Of a DNA stretch of 64,000 nucleotides, positions 10,042 through 21,296 are shown in pieces (within the stretch, counting starts at the first letter, position 1; each line of letters begins with the position of its first letter). The notes under the pieces were generated by a model. The model was not told where the DNA came from, ran no database searches, and worked only from the letters and a program-made list of their open reading frames with translations. Location of the stretch: NCBI RefSeq assembly GCF_009905375.1, contig NW_027417190.1, positions 53,980-117,979 of the forward strand, read 5' to 3'. Both the position numbers and the translations under genes were made by a program. Source of the DNA: Apium graveolens. Taxonomy: Eukaryota; Streptophyta; Magnoliopsida; Apiales; Apiaceae.

Positions 10042-10957
10042 ACCAACTAAATTTCAACACTTGTACAGTCACGTCATTTTATAACTATTTTGGTACAGAT
10101 TTTGGATTAAGTAGCATTATTAAAAAAACTCATTTACAAGATATTTTGGATTAAGTAGAATTATTAAAACTCTCAGCGCCCTCTCTTCTTTCATCCTCTC
10201 TGTTAGGGTTTGTCTATTTTCAAGTAAATCGAGGGGCTTCCACTGGTTTTCTCCGGTGGAAAGCCCCAACCCCTTTATTTTCTGTTATTCTCGTTTATTT
10301 CCTTTCAATGAAATCTAATTTTTTGGGTGTTTGTGTGTCTCTACTTTAGGAGTGTGTGTTTTATCTCTCCTTTTAGAGTGTTTGTTATGTTTTTATTTAG
10401 TCATGGTTGGGTTTATCTGGTGATAGATGTGTTGAGGACAAATTTATTGATATTTTTGGTGATCATTGGATTTGGGACGGTGGTAATTATTGCAAGAGCT
10501 CACCTTTCACAACTAAAGATTGGTCATCTTTCATGGGTTTATACTTTCGGCATGTCTATAGCTGGTATCCTCCATGTAGATAGCTGGGGTGCCTTCGGCA
10601 TGTCTATAGCTGGTGTCCGGCATGTAGATAGCTGGGGTACCGCTTCTTCAATCTTATTTTATGCTATTGGTGTTTCTGAACACTGGGCTAACCTTAGTTT
10701 TTATGTAATATGGTCAATTGCGATGTTGCTATTTTCAGAGATGCTGCTGCAATTTGGATCACTTGGAATGTCTTTGATTTCATTTTTAATTTCAAGAATT
10801 TTTAAATTCTATGTGTTAAACGATCAGCAAACAAATCATCTAATTGTTTTTAGTATTTATTTGTTTTATCACCTGGTTGTATCCACAGTTGGGGGTTTGT
10901 CCTCACTGTACTATATTCAATTTAATGAGAACTTTCTGCATTTGTCAAAAAAAAAAA
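10042..10957 (+). mobile_element. LINE-like insertion with target-site duplication, block A
   Basis: Flanked by TAGGTACAAGAAGA at 10028-10041 and 10960-10973. The right end is an 11-A run. Copies 4, 7 and 8 carry the uninterrupted target site. This is the footprint of target-primed reverse transcription. The 5' part is leader-like with a strong hairpin (10233-10267, GGGGCTTCCAC pairing with GTGGAAAGCCCC). The 3' part reads in broken frames as an RNase H-like LINE C-terminus, with LCVKRSANKSSNCF near 10810-10855. A 48-bp tandem duplication spans 10546-10641. Apparent joining of a leader to a 3' end suggests an internally deleted, non-autonomous element. A 211-codon frame starting at 10327 crosses it in another phase and is not taken as a gene. 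Confidence 0.8.
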
Positions 10958-10959
10958 TC

Positions 10960-11837
10960 TAGGTACAAGAAGATAAATGCAATTAGAACTTATTTTGCTT
11001 GCTTAAATACCAATAATAACTCTTTACTTACAAAGTGAGAAATATTATAGGTTCTATTAGCAAACAAAAATAAAATTTTGGTAGAATACAAAGCCAATAA
11101 GCCACAGTGGGAACATAATAATTATAATTAAATTGACAAATTTATTTCAACTAAAAATGATAAATGTTCATTTCAACTTAAGAGATAAATATTTAATAAT
11201 TTAAATAAAGATAATTAAATAGTGTTAAGGGTGGCTTAATTAATTTACATATTTAGAATTTGGATCAAATCAATTTTTCTAAAAAATTAATGAATTTGAA
11301 TTTTATACAAAATTTTGGGGCCCAAGATTGGCGCAAATTACAGCACGTCCGAATTAGATATATGTAAAAAACTTAATTTTATTACTTTTCATTTCTTCGA
11401 AAAATAATGTACATTTGTTAAATTTTCTTTAAATATATTAAAGATGTGTAGAATTTTTTCCGATTTAGAATTTTATCCCCAAATATTTTAGTGTAAAAAA
11501 TTGGATGAAAAATAAAACTATCAAAAAAATTATTTCGATATTTTTAAAATTCCGAATTTGAGTAAATCCAAGTTTTTTCTCTTTAGGAGAGAAGCAAATT
11601 TTTATAATAAAATATATGTTCATGCAGCTTCGGGCCTTTTTAAATATTACTTTCTTAAGATCGAATCAGACGAGTTCAATTTATAGATGATTTAAGCATT
11701 ACAAGTGCAATGATTTTAATTGTAGTCGATTTTTATTTCATCATCTAATTGCTTACAGAATTTTAAGAATCGGATTATTCTGTGCTCATCTCTGTTTAAA
11801 TTTTTAAATATTGTGTGACTATATGTTCATATCACAC
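10960..11837 (+). other. Pseudogene downstream DNA with deletion scar
   Basis: AT-rich tail as in other copies up to about 11675. At AGACGAG/TTCAATTTATAG it jumps to intron sequence of the next copy. Block B keeps about 1.7 kb at this point (29109-30834). Short homology GAGTT lies at the break. Confidence 0.6.
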
Positions 11838-12467
11838 GTTTGTTGTGGAGGCTTGGGGCTGAAAAATAGATGAACAGTTTAGTCATATTAGTCATATTGT
11901 TACTGTAGTTATGGTACCTGCTTACATTGATAGTTGAGAAGTTATTAGAAGGGCATACAATGATACAACTGGATCTTATGGCTTGGACTTAATAAAATAG
12001 CATGAAAGGATTCAAGGATAGATCACGTGAGAAATCTAAATGAGGTATATTGTCATTTCTTATATTCAATGTTATAGATTTTGTTGCATATACATATTGA
12101 CCAAAGACAAGATTAATAGTAAAATATGTTAGTTCCTCAATTCTCTTTGAGAAGCCTTAACAAAACTATGTCAAATTCATAATATGAGCCATAACTTTGT
12201 ATCCTACTTCCTTTTGACAAGTTATAAATATTTTCTCTCTATTTACCTCTTACTAACCATTTCGAAAAACAATGAAATATTTATAAATATTCTACTATAA
12301 ACTTATCGGTGTTTTTTGTAGTTACAAGTGATAGGGTGTCTTACTGGTATGGAGATGATTCTTAAGGATGTTGGTTACTTGGTACAACTTGGAAGTGGGG
12401 TTGCTGCTCCTTCTGCATACTTGGAGAACAACATGCCAATGATTCCATCCTCTGAATTCCCCATTAT
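11838..12467 (+). pseudogene. AGT1: Glyoxylate aminotransferase pseudogene, copy 3 (both ends lost)
   Basis: The first remaining exon 11838-12044 follows a mutated CAC acceptor and lacks the KNCTEK segment (AAAAATAGATGAAC). The last exon begins at 12322 with a Q-to-Y... frame equivalent VIGCLTGMEMILK and GSGVAAPSAYLE, but is cut at about 12467, inside the codons for the final 15 residues, where sequence switches to the upstream marker of copy 4. It corresponds to copy 7 (30999-31653), whose own flank is complete. Confidence 0.82.
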
Positions 12468-12922
12468 TTCCAAAGAATGATGATTCATTGGTACATCAAG
12501 CATTTTTTTGGTGTTGGTGATATTGATGACAAAGTTGTTCTCAAAGAACGGAAAGTTATTAATTTTTGATTATCTTGGAAAGTGTTTTTATATATTTCTA
12601 CCATTTATCACAGCGTTATTATATAATTTTATGTGCAAAAATTCATAAGCCATAATATCTGATAGTGGCTATAATACATAAGTTGTATTATACAAAATGT
12701 GATCATATATTCTTGATTCTAGCAAACTACAATAATTATTGAATTCACTTTATATGTTGAAATATATCTGACCCTCCTAACCCTCCTAACACAGAGTCTT
12801 ATATATTATTTTTATATATAAACAAGAAGTCATGAGTTGCTTATGTAATGAGAGCCAAATAGGTGAAATAAATTGAACACGATATTTTGTACTCGTTCCA
12901 TTCAACTTTTATCTCGTCTCAG
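12468..12922 (+). other. Upstream marker segment of copy 4
   Basis: Starts with CCAAAGAATGATGATTC, joined to copy 3 with three unexplained T's. Matches 38627-39078. No gene. Confidence 0.5.
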
Positions 12923-13994
12923 GCATCACATGATCTAATATTCAAGGAAAGACTTGATAACGTAATAGTAAGGCACACTCCCCTTGCAACAACAAGTTAA
13001 ATGCTTTATTCTTGAATGCAGCTTAAGCAAAACACTGAAAATATTTTTTGTTTGATTATGTATTCTTTGTGAGATGCATAGAAAGTGGAAACATGTTAAA
13101 ACAATTATTTGTAGATACAATGTAAATATTACAAACCAGTTCAGTTTATAGATGATTTAAGAATTACAAGTGCAATGATTTTAATTGTAGTCGATTTTTA
13201 TTTCATCATCTAATTGCTTACAGAATTTTAAGAATTGGATTATTCTGTGCTCATCTCTATTTTACATTTTTGGATATTGTGTGACTATATGTTCATATCA
13301 CAGGTTTGTTGTGGAGGCCTGGGTGCTGAAAAACTGCACTGAGAAAGATGAACGGTTTAGTCATATTAGTCATATTGTTACTGCGGTGTACCTGCTTACA
13401 TTGATAGTTGAGAAGTTATTAGAAGGGCATAGAATGATACAACTGGATCTTATGGCTTGGACTTAATAAAGTAGCATGAAAGGATTCGAGGATAGATCAT
13501 GTGAGAAATCTAAATGAGGTATATTGTCATTTCATATATTCAATGTTATAGATTTTGTTGCATCTACATATTGACCACAGACAAGATTAATAGTAAAATA
13601 TGTTAGTTCCTCAATTCTCTTTGAGAAGCTTTAACAAAACTATGTCAAATCCATAATATGAGCCATAACCTTGTACCCTGCTTCCTTTTGCTAAGACTAC
13701 ACAATCACTCATAAACAGACAAGTTATAAATATTTTCTCACTATTTACCTCTTACTAACCATTTCGAAAAACAATGAAATATTTATAAATATTCTACTAT
13801 AAACTTACCGGTGTTTTTTGTAGTTGCAAGTGATAGGGTGTCTTACTAGTATGGAGATGATTCTTAAGGATGTTGGTTACTTGGTACAACTTGGAAGTGG
13901 GGTTGCTCCTCTTGCATACTTGGAGAACAACGTGCCAATAATTCAATCCTCTGAATTCCCCATTAGTGATTGCAGCAACTATTACTATTTCTAA
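12923..13994 (+). pseudogene. AGT1: Glyoxylate aminotransferase pseudogene, copy 4
   Basis: Exons 12923-12996, 13304-13518 and 13824-13994. The first lacks one ACA codon of the threonine run and shows the TT donor. The second has an intact CACAG acceptor and reads VVEAWVLKNCTEKDERF, followed by a one-base-changed frame that avoids the usual TGA (61-codon open stretch 13281-13466). The last exon is open for 57 codons with QLGSGVAPLAYLENN. It pairs with copy 8 (39079), sharing the acceptor type and the same downstream tail into the gag fragment. Confidence 0.87.
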
Positions 13995-15770
13995 ATCATT
14001 TTATGCTAAATACTATGTAAAAAACATGCTTCATGTGGGGTGGTCTATAGTAGACTTGCTATATCTTAAACACTGCTTCTTGTATTGATTTGCATGTTTC
14101 TTTGTTGACTTATTTTTATGTAAATTTTATCAAATTTAAATGAGTATTTAAAGTGTTGTTAGGACTTGGTTTTAGTGGAACAAGTCTTGAATTTTGGTCC
14201 CACCAATTCTATTGAAAACATGAATTGTTAGTTTCTTGATGGATTATCTAGGTACAAGAAGATAAATCCAATTAAAAGTTATTTTGCTTGCTTAAATACC
14301 AATAATAACTCTTGACTTACAAAGTGAGAAATATTATAAGTTCTATTAGCAAACAAAAATAAAATTTTGGTAGAATAGAAAGCCAATAAGCCATAGTGGG
14401 AACATAATAATTATAATTTAATTGACTAATTTATTTCAACTAAAAAAGATAAATGTTCATTTAAACTTAAAAGATAAATATTTAATAATTTTAATAAAGA
14501 TAAATTAAATAGTGTTAAGGGTGGCTTTATTAATTTACATATTTAGAATTTGGATCAAATCAATTTTTCTAAAAAACTATAGAATTTGGATTTTTATACA
14601 AAATTTTGAGGGCCAAGAATGGCGTAAATTACAGCACTTCCGAATTAGATATATGTAAAAAACTTAATTTTATTACTTTTCATTTCTTCAAAAAATAATG
14701 TACATTTATTAAATTTTCTTTTAATATATTAAAGATGTGTAGAATTGTTTCCCATTTAGAATTTATCCCAAAATATTTTAGTGTACAAAATTGGATGAAA
14801 AATAAAACTATCAATTTTTTTTTCGATATTTTTAAAATTCCAAATTTGTGTAAATCCAAGTTTTTTCTCTTTAGGAGAGAAGCAAAGTTTTATAATAAAA
14901 TAGATGTTCAAGCAGACTTTCTTAAGATCGAATCAGACGAGTTTTTCAAATTTTTTATGGTTTATATTTGACACTAAATATAATGTATTTTTATATATCA
15001 TTTATCAATATTAAGTACCTTATTTACATATATTCAATCAATAATAATTAGTCGATTTTATATAATTGGACTTTAAATTGGATACCGGATAATTGTTCAT
15101 TATTTTTATCGAATTGTTTAAATTTATATTTTTTGTAAAATAATAGGTGTTGTTGGGAGGCGATAAAGATAAAATAATTTTTTTTCATATTCAGTATATA
15201 AATTATTTTCTTATTCATTTATTAATGTTGTGTATTTTTTTAGAAAAGACATATCAGTATTCATTAATCTTGACATTTACATATTTTATATAAGTTACTT
15301 TATAATTCAAGATTAACCATATTTACATATTTTATCTTGACATAAATATGTTTATGATGATTATTTAAGTTTTATTTTTTATAATATTGTATTTTCCTTG
15401 TAAATTTGAGTAAGTAGATTTGAGAATAATGTGTTTGTTTTTATCATAACAATTTATGAGTTCATGTTCTTTATTTTATCCTTAAAATGACGTCTCAATA
15501 ATGTGTTTAACATATTTTATTAGCAAGAAAATCATAAAAAAAAATTTACACTATTGATATCATTTCAATTTAAATAAATATTGACTTTACTATGAATAAT
15601 TCATATAAATTTCCAAAAGTTGATTGTTCAACAGTGTTAGTTTAACAAGATAATATCATTCCATAAAATAAAATATACATGTTTAAATTATTTAATCTCC
15701 ATTAGTTTATTTTGTAACTTTTACCTAAAATTAAGAAAAGCCCTTTATAATAGAACATTATGCAATTTTT
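13995..15770 (+). other. Pseudogene tail and AT-rich spacer; no gene recognised
   Basis: The LINE target site is empty here (14248-14261). An open stretch at 14735-14971 has low-complexity composition and differs between copies, so I do not call it. About 14960-15770 is simple AT-rich DNA repeated at 41160-41963. Confidence 0.5.
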
Positions 15771-16128
15771 TGTGAGCATAGTTTGTACTCTTTATCATCC
15801 CAATTGTTCTTCTGGTCAAAACTTGCTTCAATTCTTCTTCTTGCTGATCAAGGCTTGCTTCTTCTTAGCGTTTGGCTTTCTGAATGAGCAGCAAAGTGTC
15901 TGACTTCATCACAATTATAGCACTTGATCTTTGACTTGTAATTTTCCCATACCTTGACTCCTTGCCATAATTCTTTCTTTAATTCCTCTTATCAAAATAA
16001 AGTTGGAGGAAGTAGAGCCTTTTTTTCAAAAACATTTTTTTTGAAGTCTATATAGCCCATATTTCTAAACTTTTTAAGTAAAAGAGCATCAATTTGTAGG
16101 ATATCTTCATCATTACCATGATCAATTT
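15771..16128 (-). pseudogene. Ty1/copia-type gag fragment with zinc knuckle, copy 1
   Basis: On the minus strand it reads NDEDILQIDALLLKKFRNMG, then after a stop KKELWQGVKVWENYKSKIKC and YNCDEVRHFAAHSES. The block C-x2-C-x4-H-x4-S is a CCHC zinc knuckle with the last cysteine changed to serine. Gag of copia elements packages RNA; here stops and the lost cysteine make it inert. It abuts the 5' terminus of a plus-strand LTR with no gap and reads away from it, so it is not the gag of that LTR's own internal region. It probably belongs to an older element that the LTR element landed in. Confidence 0.72.
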
Positions 16129-17929
16129 TGTAATAACCATGATTTTTGTAATTATATATATATATACATTTTTCGCATTTTTAATTATTTGGTTATATAA
16201 GAAAAATAATATTTTATTATATAGATTTGTTATTACATCTAAAGACGCATATTTTTTTAGTAAAAATAAACATTTCTAGTTATCTAAAATATTTAAGTAA
16301 GGTTAAAAAAAAATTTAAAATTTATATGTGCATAATTTTAATTTAATATATATTTATTTTATCACTAGAATTTAATAATAGGTGTAGTTATGTTGTGTAT
16401 ATTTATTAGGACGTGTTATGTGTGTTTGAAAAACTCAGTCAACCAACTTGTGTATAAATAGGCTATTAGCATATCATTTTATGTCTGTATAACATCTTCT
16501 CTTTTCAGGTATGTTGTATTTCCTATATTTTTATTTATGTATTTTACATGTTTATTGCATACTTCTATATATATATATATAATTAAATTACATTTTTGTG
16601 AACTTATGTATCACTATTCTAATTCACTTGTTATTAGTTTTTTTATTATTTAGTTCCATGGTTATTTGTATAACATTATAGTTTACTTAATTTAATCATT
16701 TACTTTGATGTTGATTATTAAATGTTTTAGTAAATAATAACCATTTTTTTTAAATATTTAATGCATGAATTTATGTTTATAATTATGTGTTTTGTGCATG
16801 CATAATAATTTATATGTTATATGTTAAATATATGTTTGATTTAGATATGCATTTAGATTAGTGCACCAATTAAATATATGCTCATTTATTAAATTGATTA
16901 TACTTATTTTGTATAATGATATTTTCACAGGTAAGGTTATGAAAATTTTATACACCAATATTTATATTTTGTCCACTTTCATAATCATAAGCATATGTTA
17001 CCTATTTTATTTATCTTTGTTACTTTATTTTAAGGATTATATACATAGTAAATATTAAATGTACATCTATTTTATTCTGAATTTAAATAGTTTACATATA
17101 ATTGATTTATTATTATTATATATAATGTATTTAAGTGTTGAGTTTTTTTTATTTGTCGGTACACTATTTTAAACTATTATATGAGAATGGTCGTATTTAT
17201 ATGTCAATATGAATTTATTTTGTTACTTGTAATGACATTTAATTGTTATTATGGGTTAAGCTTTATAAAGTTAAAGTGTGGTTAGCTTAGTGGGATGTAC
17301 ATGTTAACATTCTGATTATTATATTAAGTGTATGTGTGTATGTCTAGGTTCATTTTGGCAACATAATTTGGCAGATATTGTTATTAACGTATGTTAACTC
17401 TTCACACTTTATTTAATTTAAAATCTTTTAAATATTTTTGCACTTCTTTTGTTTTAAAATTTATGGATCAAGTACCCTGTTTTACAAATAAGAATTCCCA
17501 GTAAGCTCTAACTTATGAACCAGTTAGTAATTGCGTATAGTTCGGTAACTAGCGTTTTTGATAGCTTACTAGGGAGTGCTACTTATGATGGCTTCGGGAG
17601 AGCACACTCTCTCATTAAGGGGCTTACTAGGGAGTGCTACTTATGATTGCTCCGCCAGACCACACTCTCTCATTAAGGGGCCCATTATTCACAGAAATTA
17701 TGAACTTTTGATAGTGTGTCACCAGGTATTTGTACCCTTAGCGAGGTGTACAATTTTATATCTTATGTCATATGGATTTTGGAAAATAATTTTTATTTTA
17801 TAAAATTATGATACTTGATCCACTAGTGTAGAACGGTGGCTCTTGGTTCATTACTCACAAATTTTCAGGTGCTTAGCTTTTGCAACATCATAAAGTTGGA
17901 TGCTTTGGAACAATATTTTAGTGATTATA
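16129..17929 (+). mobile_element. LTR, 3'-truncated, end of unit A
   Basis: Starts TGTAATAACC directly after the gag fragment. TATAAATA at 16453-16460 lies in the usual place of an LTR promoter. It belongs to the subfamily that lacks about 80-95 bp between CTCAGTCAA and CCAACTTGTG. The 3' end is missing: after GTGATTAT the sequence resumes in the internal domain, removing the terminal ~250 bp of LTR and the primer-binding site. Confidence 0.85.
17564..17681 (+). repeat. 59-bp tandem duplication within LTR
   Basis: Two adjacent copies of a stretch starting GCTTACTAGGGAGTGCTACT and ending CACTCTCTCATTAAGGGG. The second copy differs at several bases (GATTGCTCCGCCAGACC). Other LTRs carry one copy or a deletion here. 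Confidence 0.8.
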
Positions 17930-17966
17930 TTTTAGTGGGGACCTAATTTTTTTAAGGAGGGTAGAA
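17930..17966 (+). mobile_element. Internal-domain remnant with polypurine tract
   Basis: Only the last ~30 bp of the internal piece remain (GGGGACCTAATTTT... AAGGAGGGTAGAA), leading into the next LTR start at 17967. Confidence 0.75.
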
Positions 17967-18259
17967 TGTAATAACCATGATTTTTGTAATTATATATATA
18001 TACATTTTTTGCATTTTTAATTATTTGGTTATATAAGGAAAATAATATTTTATTATATAGATTTGTTATTAAATCTAAAGACGCCTATTTTTATATTACA
18101 AATAAACATTTCTAGTTATCTAAAATATTTAAGTAAGGTTAAAAAAATTGTTTTAATTTATATGTGCATAATTTTAATTTAATATATATTTATTTTATCA
18201 CTAGAATTTAATAATAGGTGTAGTTATGTATTTGAAAAACTCAGTCAAACACTAAATCT
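17967..18259 (+). mobile_element. LTR 5' fragment, start of unit BC
   Basis: Duplicate of 957-1252, with the same break into aminotransferase intron sequence at CTAAATCT/CTGTGCTC. It sets the period between units A and BC at 17010 bp. Confidence 0.85.
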
Positions 18260-18984
18260 CTGTGCTCATCTCTATTTTACATTTTTGGATATTGTGTGAC
18301 TATATGTTCATATCACACGTTTGTTGTGGAGGCCTGGGGGCTGAAAAACTGCAGTGAGAAAGATGAACAGTTTAGTCATATTAGTCATATTGTTACTGCC
18401 GTTATGGTACCTGCTTACATTTATAGTTGAGAAGTTATTAGAAGGGCATAGAATGATACAACTGGATCTTATGGCTTGGACATAATAAAGTAGCATGAAA
18501 GGATTCAAGGATAGATCATGTGAGAAATCTAAATGAGGTATATTGTCATTTTTTATATTCAATGTTATAGATTTTGTTGCATCTACATATTGACCAGAGA
18601 CAAGATTAATAGTAAAATATGTTAGTTCCTCAATTCTCTTTGAGAAGCTTTAACAAAACTATGTCAAATTCATAATATGCTAAGACCACACAATCACTCA
18701 TAAACTAGAGAAGTTATAAATATTTTCTCTCTATTTACCTCTTACTAACCATTTCGAAAAACAATGAAATATTTATAAATATTCTACTATAAACTTAGGG
18801 GTGTTTTTTGTAGTTGCAAGTGATAGGTTGTCTTACTGGTATGGAGATGATTCTTAAGGATGTTGGTTACTTGGTACAACTTGGAAGTGGGGTTACTGCT
18901 CCTTCTGCATACTTGGAGAACAACATGACAATGATTCCATCCTCTGAATTCCCCAATAGTGATGGCACCAACTATTATTTCTAA
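18260..18984 (+). pseudogene. AGT1: Glyoxylate aminotransferase pseudogene, copy 5
   Basis: Counterpart of copy 1. Exon 18319-18537 follows the mutated CAC acceptor and keeps VEAWGLKNC, VMVPAY and the frame-shifted LGLNKVA. The last exon 18814-18984 is open for 57 codons, differing from copy 1 by one residue (NNMTM in place of NNMAM). The downstream flank lacks a stretch present in copy 1 around 2005-2040. The upstream exon is absent because of the LTR junction. Confidence 0.86.
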
Positions 18985-20133
18985 ATCATTTACCGTGGTC
19001 TATAGTAGACTTACTATATCTTAAACACTGCTTCTTGCATTGATTTGCATCTTTTTTTTGTTGACTTATTTTTATATAAATTTTATCAAATTTAAATGAG
19101 TATTTAAAGAATATAAATCCAATTAGAAGTTATTTTGCTTGCTTAAATAGTAATAATAACTCTTCACTTACAAAGTGAGAAATATTATAGGTTGTATTAG
19201 CAAACAAAAATAAAATTTTGGTAGAATAGAAAGCCTATAAGCCACAGTGGGAACATAATAATTATAATTTAATTGACTAATTTATTTCAACTAAAAAAGA
19301 TAAATGTTCATTTCAACTTAAAAGACAAATATTTAATAATTTGAATAAAGATATATTAAATAGTGTTAAGGGTGGCTTAATAAATTTATATATTTAGAAT
19401 TTGGATCAAATCGATTTTTCTAAAAAACTAATGAATTTGGATTTTATACAAAATTTTGAGGCCCAAGAATGGCGCAAATTACAACCCATCCGAATTAGAT
19501 ATATGTAAAAAACTTAATTTTATTACTTTTCATTTCTTCGAAAAATAATGTACATTTGTTAAATTTTCTTTAAATATATTAAAGATGTGTAGAATTTTTT
19601 CCGATTTAGAATTTTATCCCAAAATATTTTAGTGTAAAAAATTGGATGAAAAATAAAACTATCAAAAAAATTATTTCGATATTTTCAAAATTCCAAATTT
19701 GAGTAAATCCAAGTTTTTTCTCTTTAGGAGAGAAGCAAAGTTTTATAATAAAATATATGTTGAAGAAGCTTCGGGCCTTTTTAAATATGGCTTTCTTAAG
19801 ATCGGTTTTTCAAATTTTTTATGGTTTATTAGTTGAGGTCAGTAGGGAATTTATATATAATTTCACTAAATAAAATTTAAAAATTTTTGAGAAAATATTA
19901 TTTCTAGTTAAGTTTTTTCTACAATTCTTACCACTTGATTTATAGAATCTCCTTTTATTTAGAATACAAAATAAATTAAAGGAATGCTTGTTTACTTATG
20001 TTTGTAAATCAACACCCAATTAGTTTGTATAATACATGGAGCACACTTTGTTAAATTATATTTTTACAAAAAGAAAAAATTTGAATTTGTAATACGAAAT
20101 TGATACTAAGATAAAAAAATAATTTAAAATAAA
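18985..20133 (+). other. Pseudogene downstream DNA; no gene recognised
   Basis: The segment between 19100 and 19130 joins TATTTAAAG directly to AATATAAATCC, a private deletion of the stretch that holds the LINE target site. It retains about 420 bp (19685-20105) that unit A lost. Confidence 0.5.
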
Positions 20134-20210
20134 TTGGGCCCATTGAAACCCATGATATACAATTGGGCGTGCAAAATATAAGATATTAAAAAGGTAGGTA
20201 AAACCCTAAT
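20134..20210 (+). promoter_or_regulatory. Promoter-like words, block B
   Basis: GGGCCCATT at 20136-20144 and AAACCCTAA at 20201-20209, as in block A. A further ATTGGGCGTGC lies between them. Confidence 0.35.
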
Positions 20211-20360
20211 ATGAGCACAAGCCCGCCGCCTTACAAACAAAATGAATTTGTACATGGCTATGAAATAGTGTTTTGGAGTTATTTGTATTTTCTATGAAAG
20301 AGTGTTTTGGTTCTCTAAAGTTAAACACATTTCCAAATGAATTGGTGGAGGACTAATCAA

Positions 20361-20908
20361 ATGAATTCGTGGAGGACTAAGTGGATAAGGTTTACAGGTT
20401 ATCATGAATTGATGTTGTTTAACAAAGTTAAGGTAATAATTTATTTTTCCCTGATTCTTCATTTTCTTTTCATATGTGTTATTTGCACAAACTTTTGGTA
20501 GAAATCAAACACTAAAATAAGTATCCCATTTTCCTTGTATATATGTATGTAGATTTACATGGAATGTCACTTGTATTTGTTTTTACATGACCTTTATGTC
20601 AAGAATTATCCTTTCAAGATTATATGTCAAGGTTAGAAAAAAAAAACAATTACATTTGTAGTCATTTTTTTTTGTTCCTCATAAATAATCAAATACATGA
20701 TATATGAAAAAAATGAAAATTTATAAAAAAGAAGCCCACACATTATTTTTATTTTATGTTCATATTTGTTGAATTATACTATTAAATTTATTTTATGTTT
20801 ATGTATAACCTTACGTTAGAGACATTTTCACAGGAATTATATTTTTCTTGCTACTTGCAACAAGTTCCAAAAACAATGAAGAAAATGCTCCAAGTGCCTT
20901 CCCTTCAC
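20361..20908 (+). pseudogene. Small two-exon ORF, damaged, block B
   Basis: Exon 1 20361-20432 reads MNSWRTKWIRF (the third residue changed from W to S) through FNKVK to a GT donor. Exon 2 starts at 20834 after TTTTCACAG and continues ELYFSCYLQQVPKTMKK. About 26 bp including the CAG/GT donor are deleted after CCTTCCCTTCA. This copy could not be spliced as in A and C. Confidence 0.35.
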
Positions 20909-21296
20909 GTTTCTTTATTATTCTTTAACTTTTACCATGCCAATATATATTATTAATATAAATGTAGATAGTACAAGTGGATCTATCTGGGGTGTATTTT
21001 TTTTCTAATGTATATAAGACAAACAACTCTAAATTACTCTTTGTTGACATAATTAAACACGAAGTTTACTTATATTAGGAGTTTCCCATCTCACGAAGCC
21101 CCATCACTTTTTAACTTCATTTCACAACACACATGGTTGAACATGAGATTTCTTACTTGATAGAGATGTAGCCTTTGTTTGGGAAATTTTTTAGTATGGG
21201 AAGAACTTATATTTTCAATACATGAATTGGTAGGGTCACCATTTTCAGCCTTACTAGAACATGTTGCTTAGTAACTTCTATAGATCCGTAACTATT

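Noticed and set aside
10327..10962. 211-codon ORF and its 219-codon relative at 27750
   Set aside because: Runs in a different phase across the LINE insertion, is hydrophobic and low in complexity, and its C-terminal parts differ by frameshifts between the two copies.
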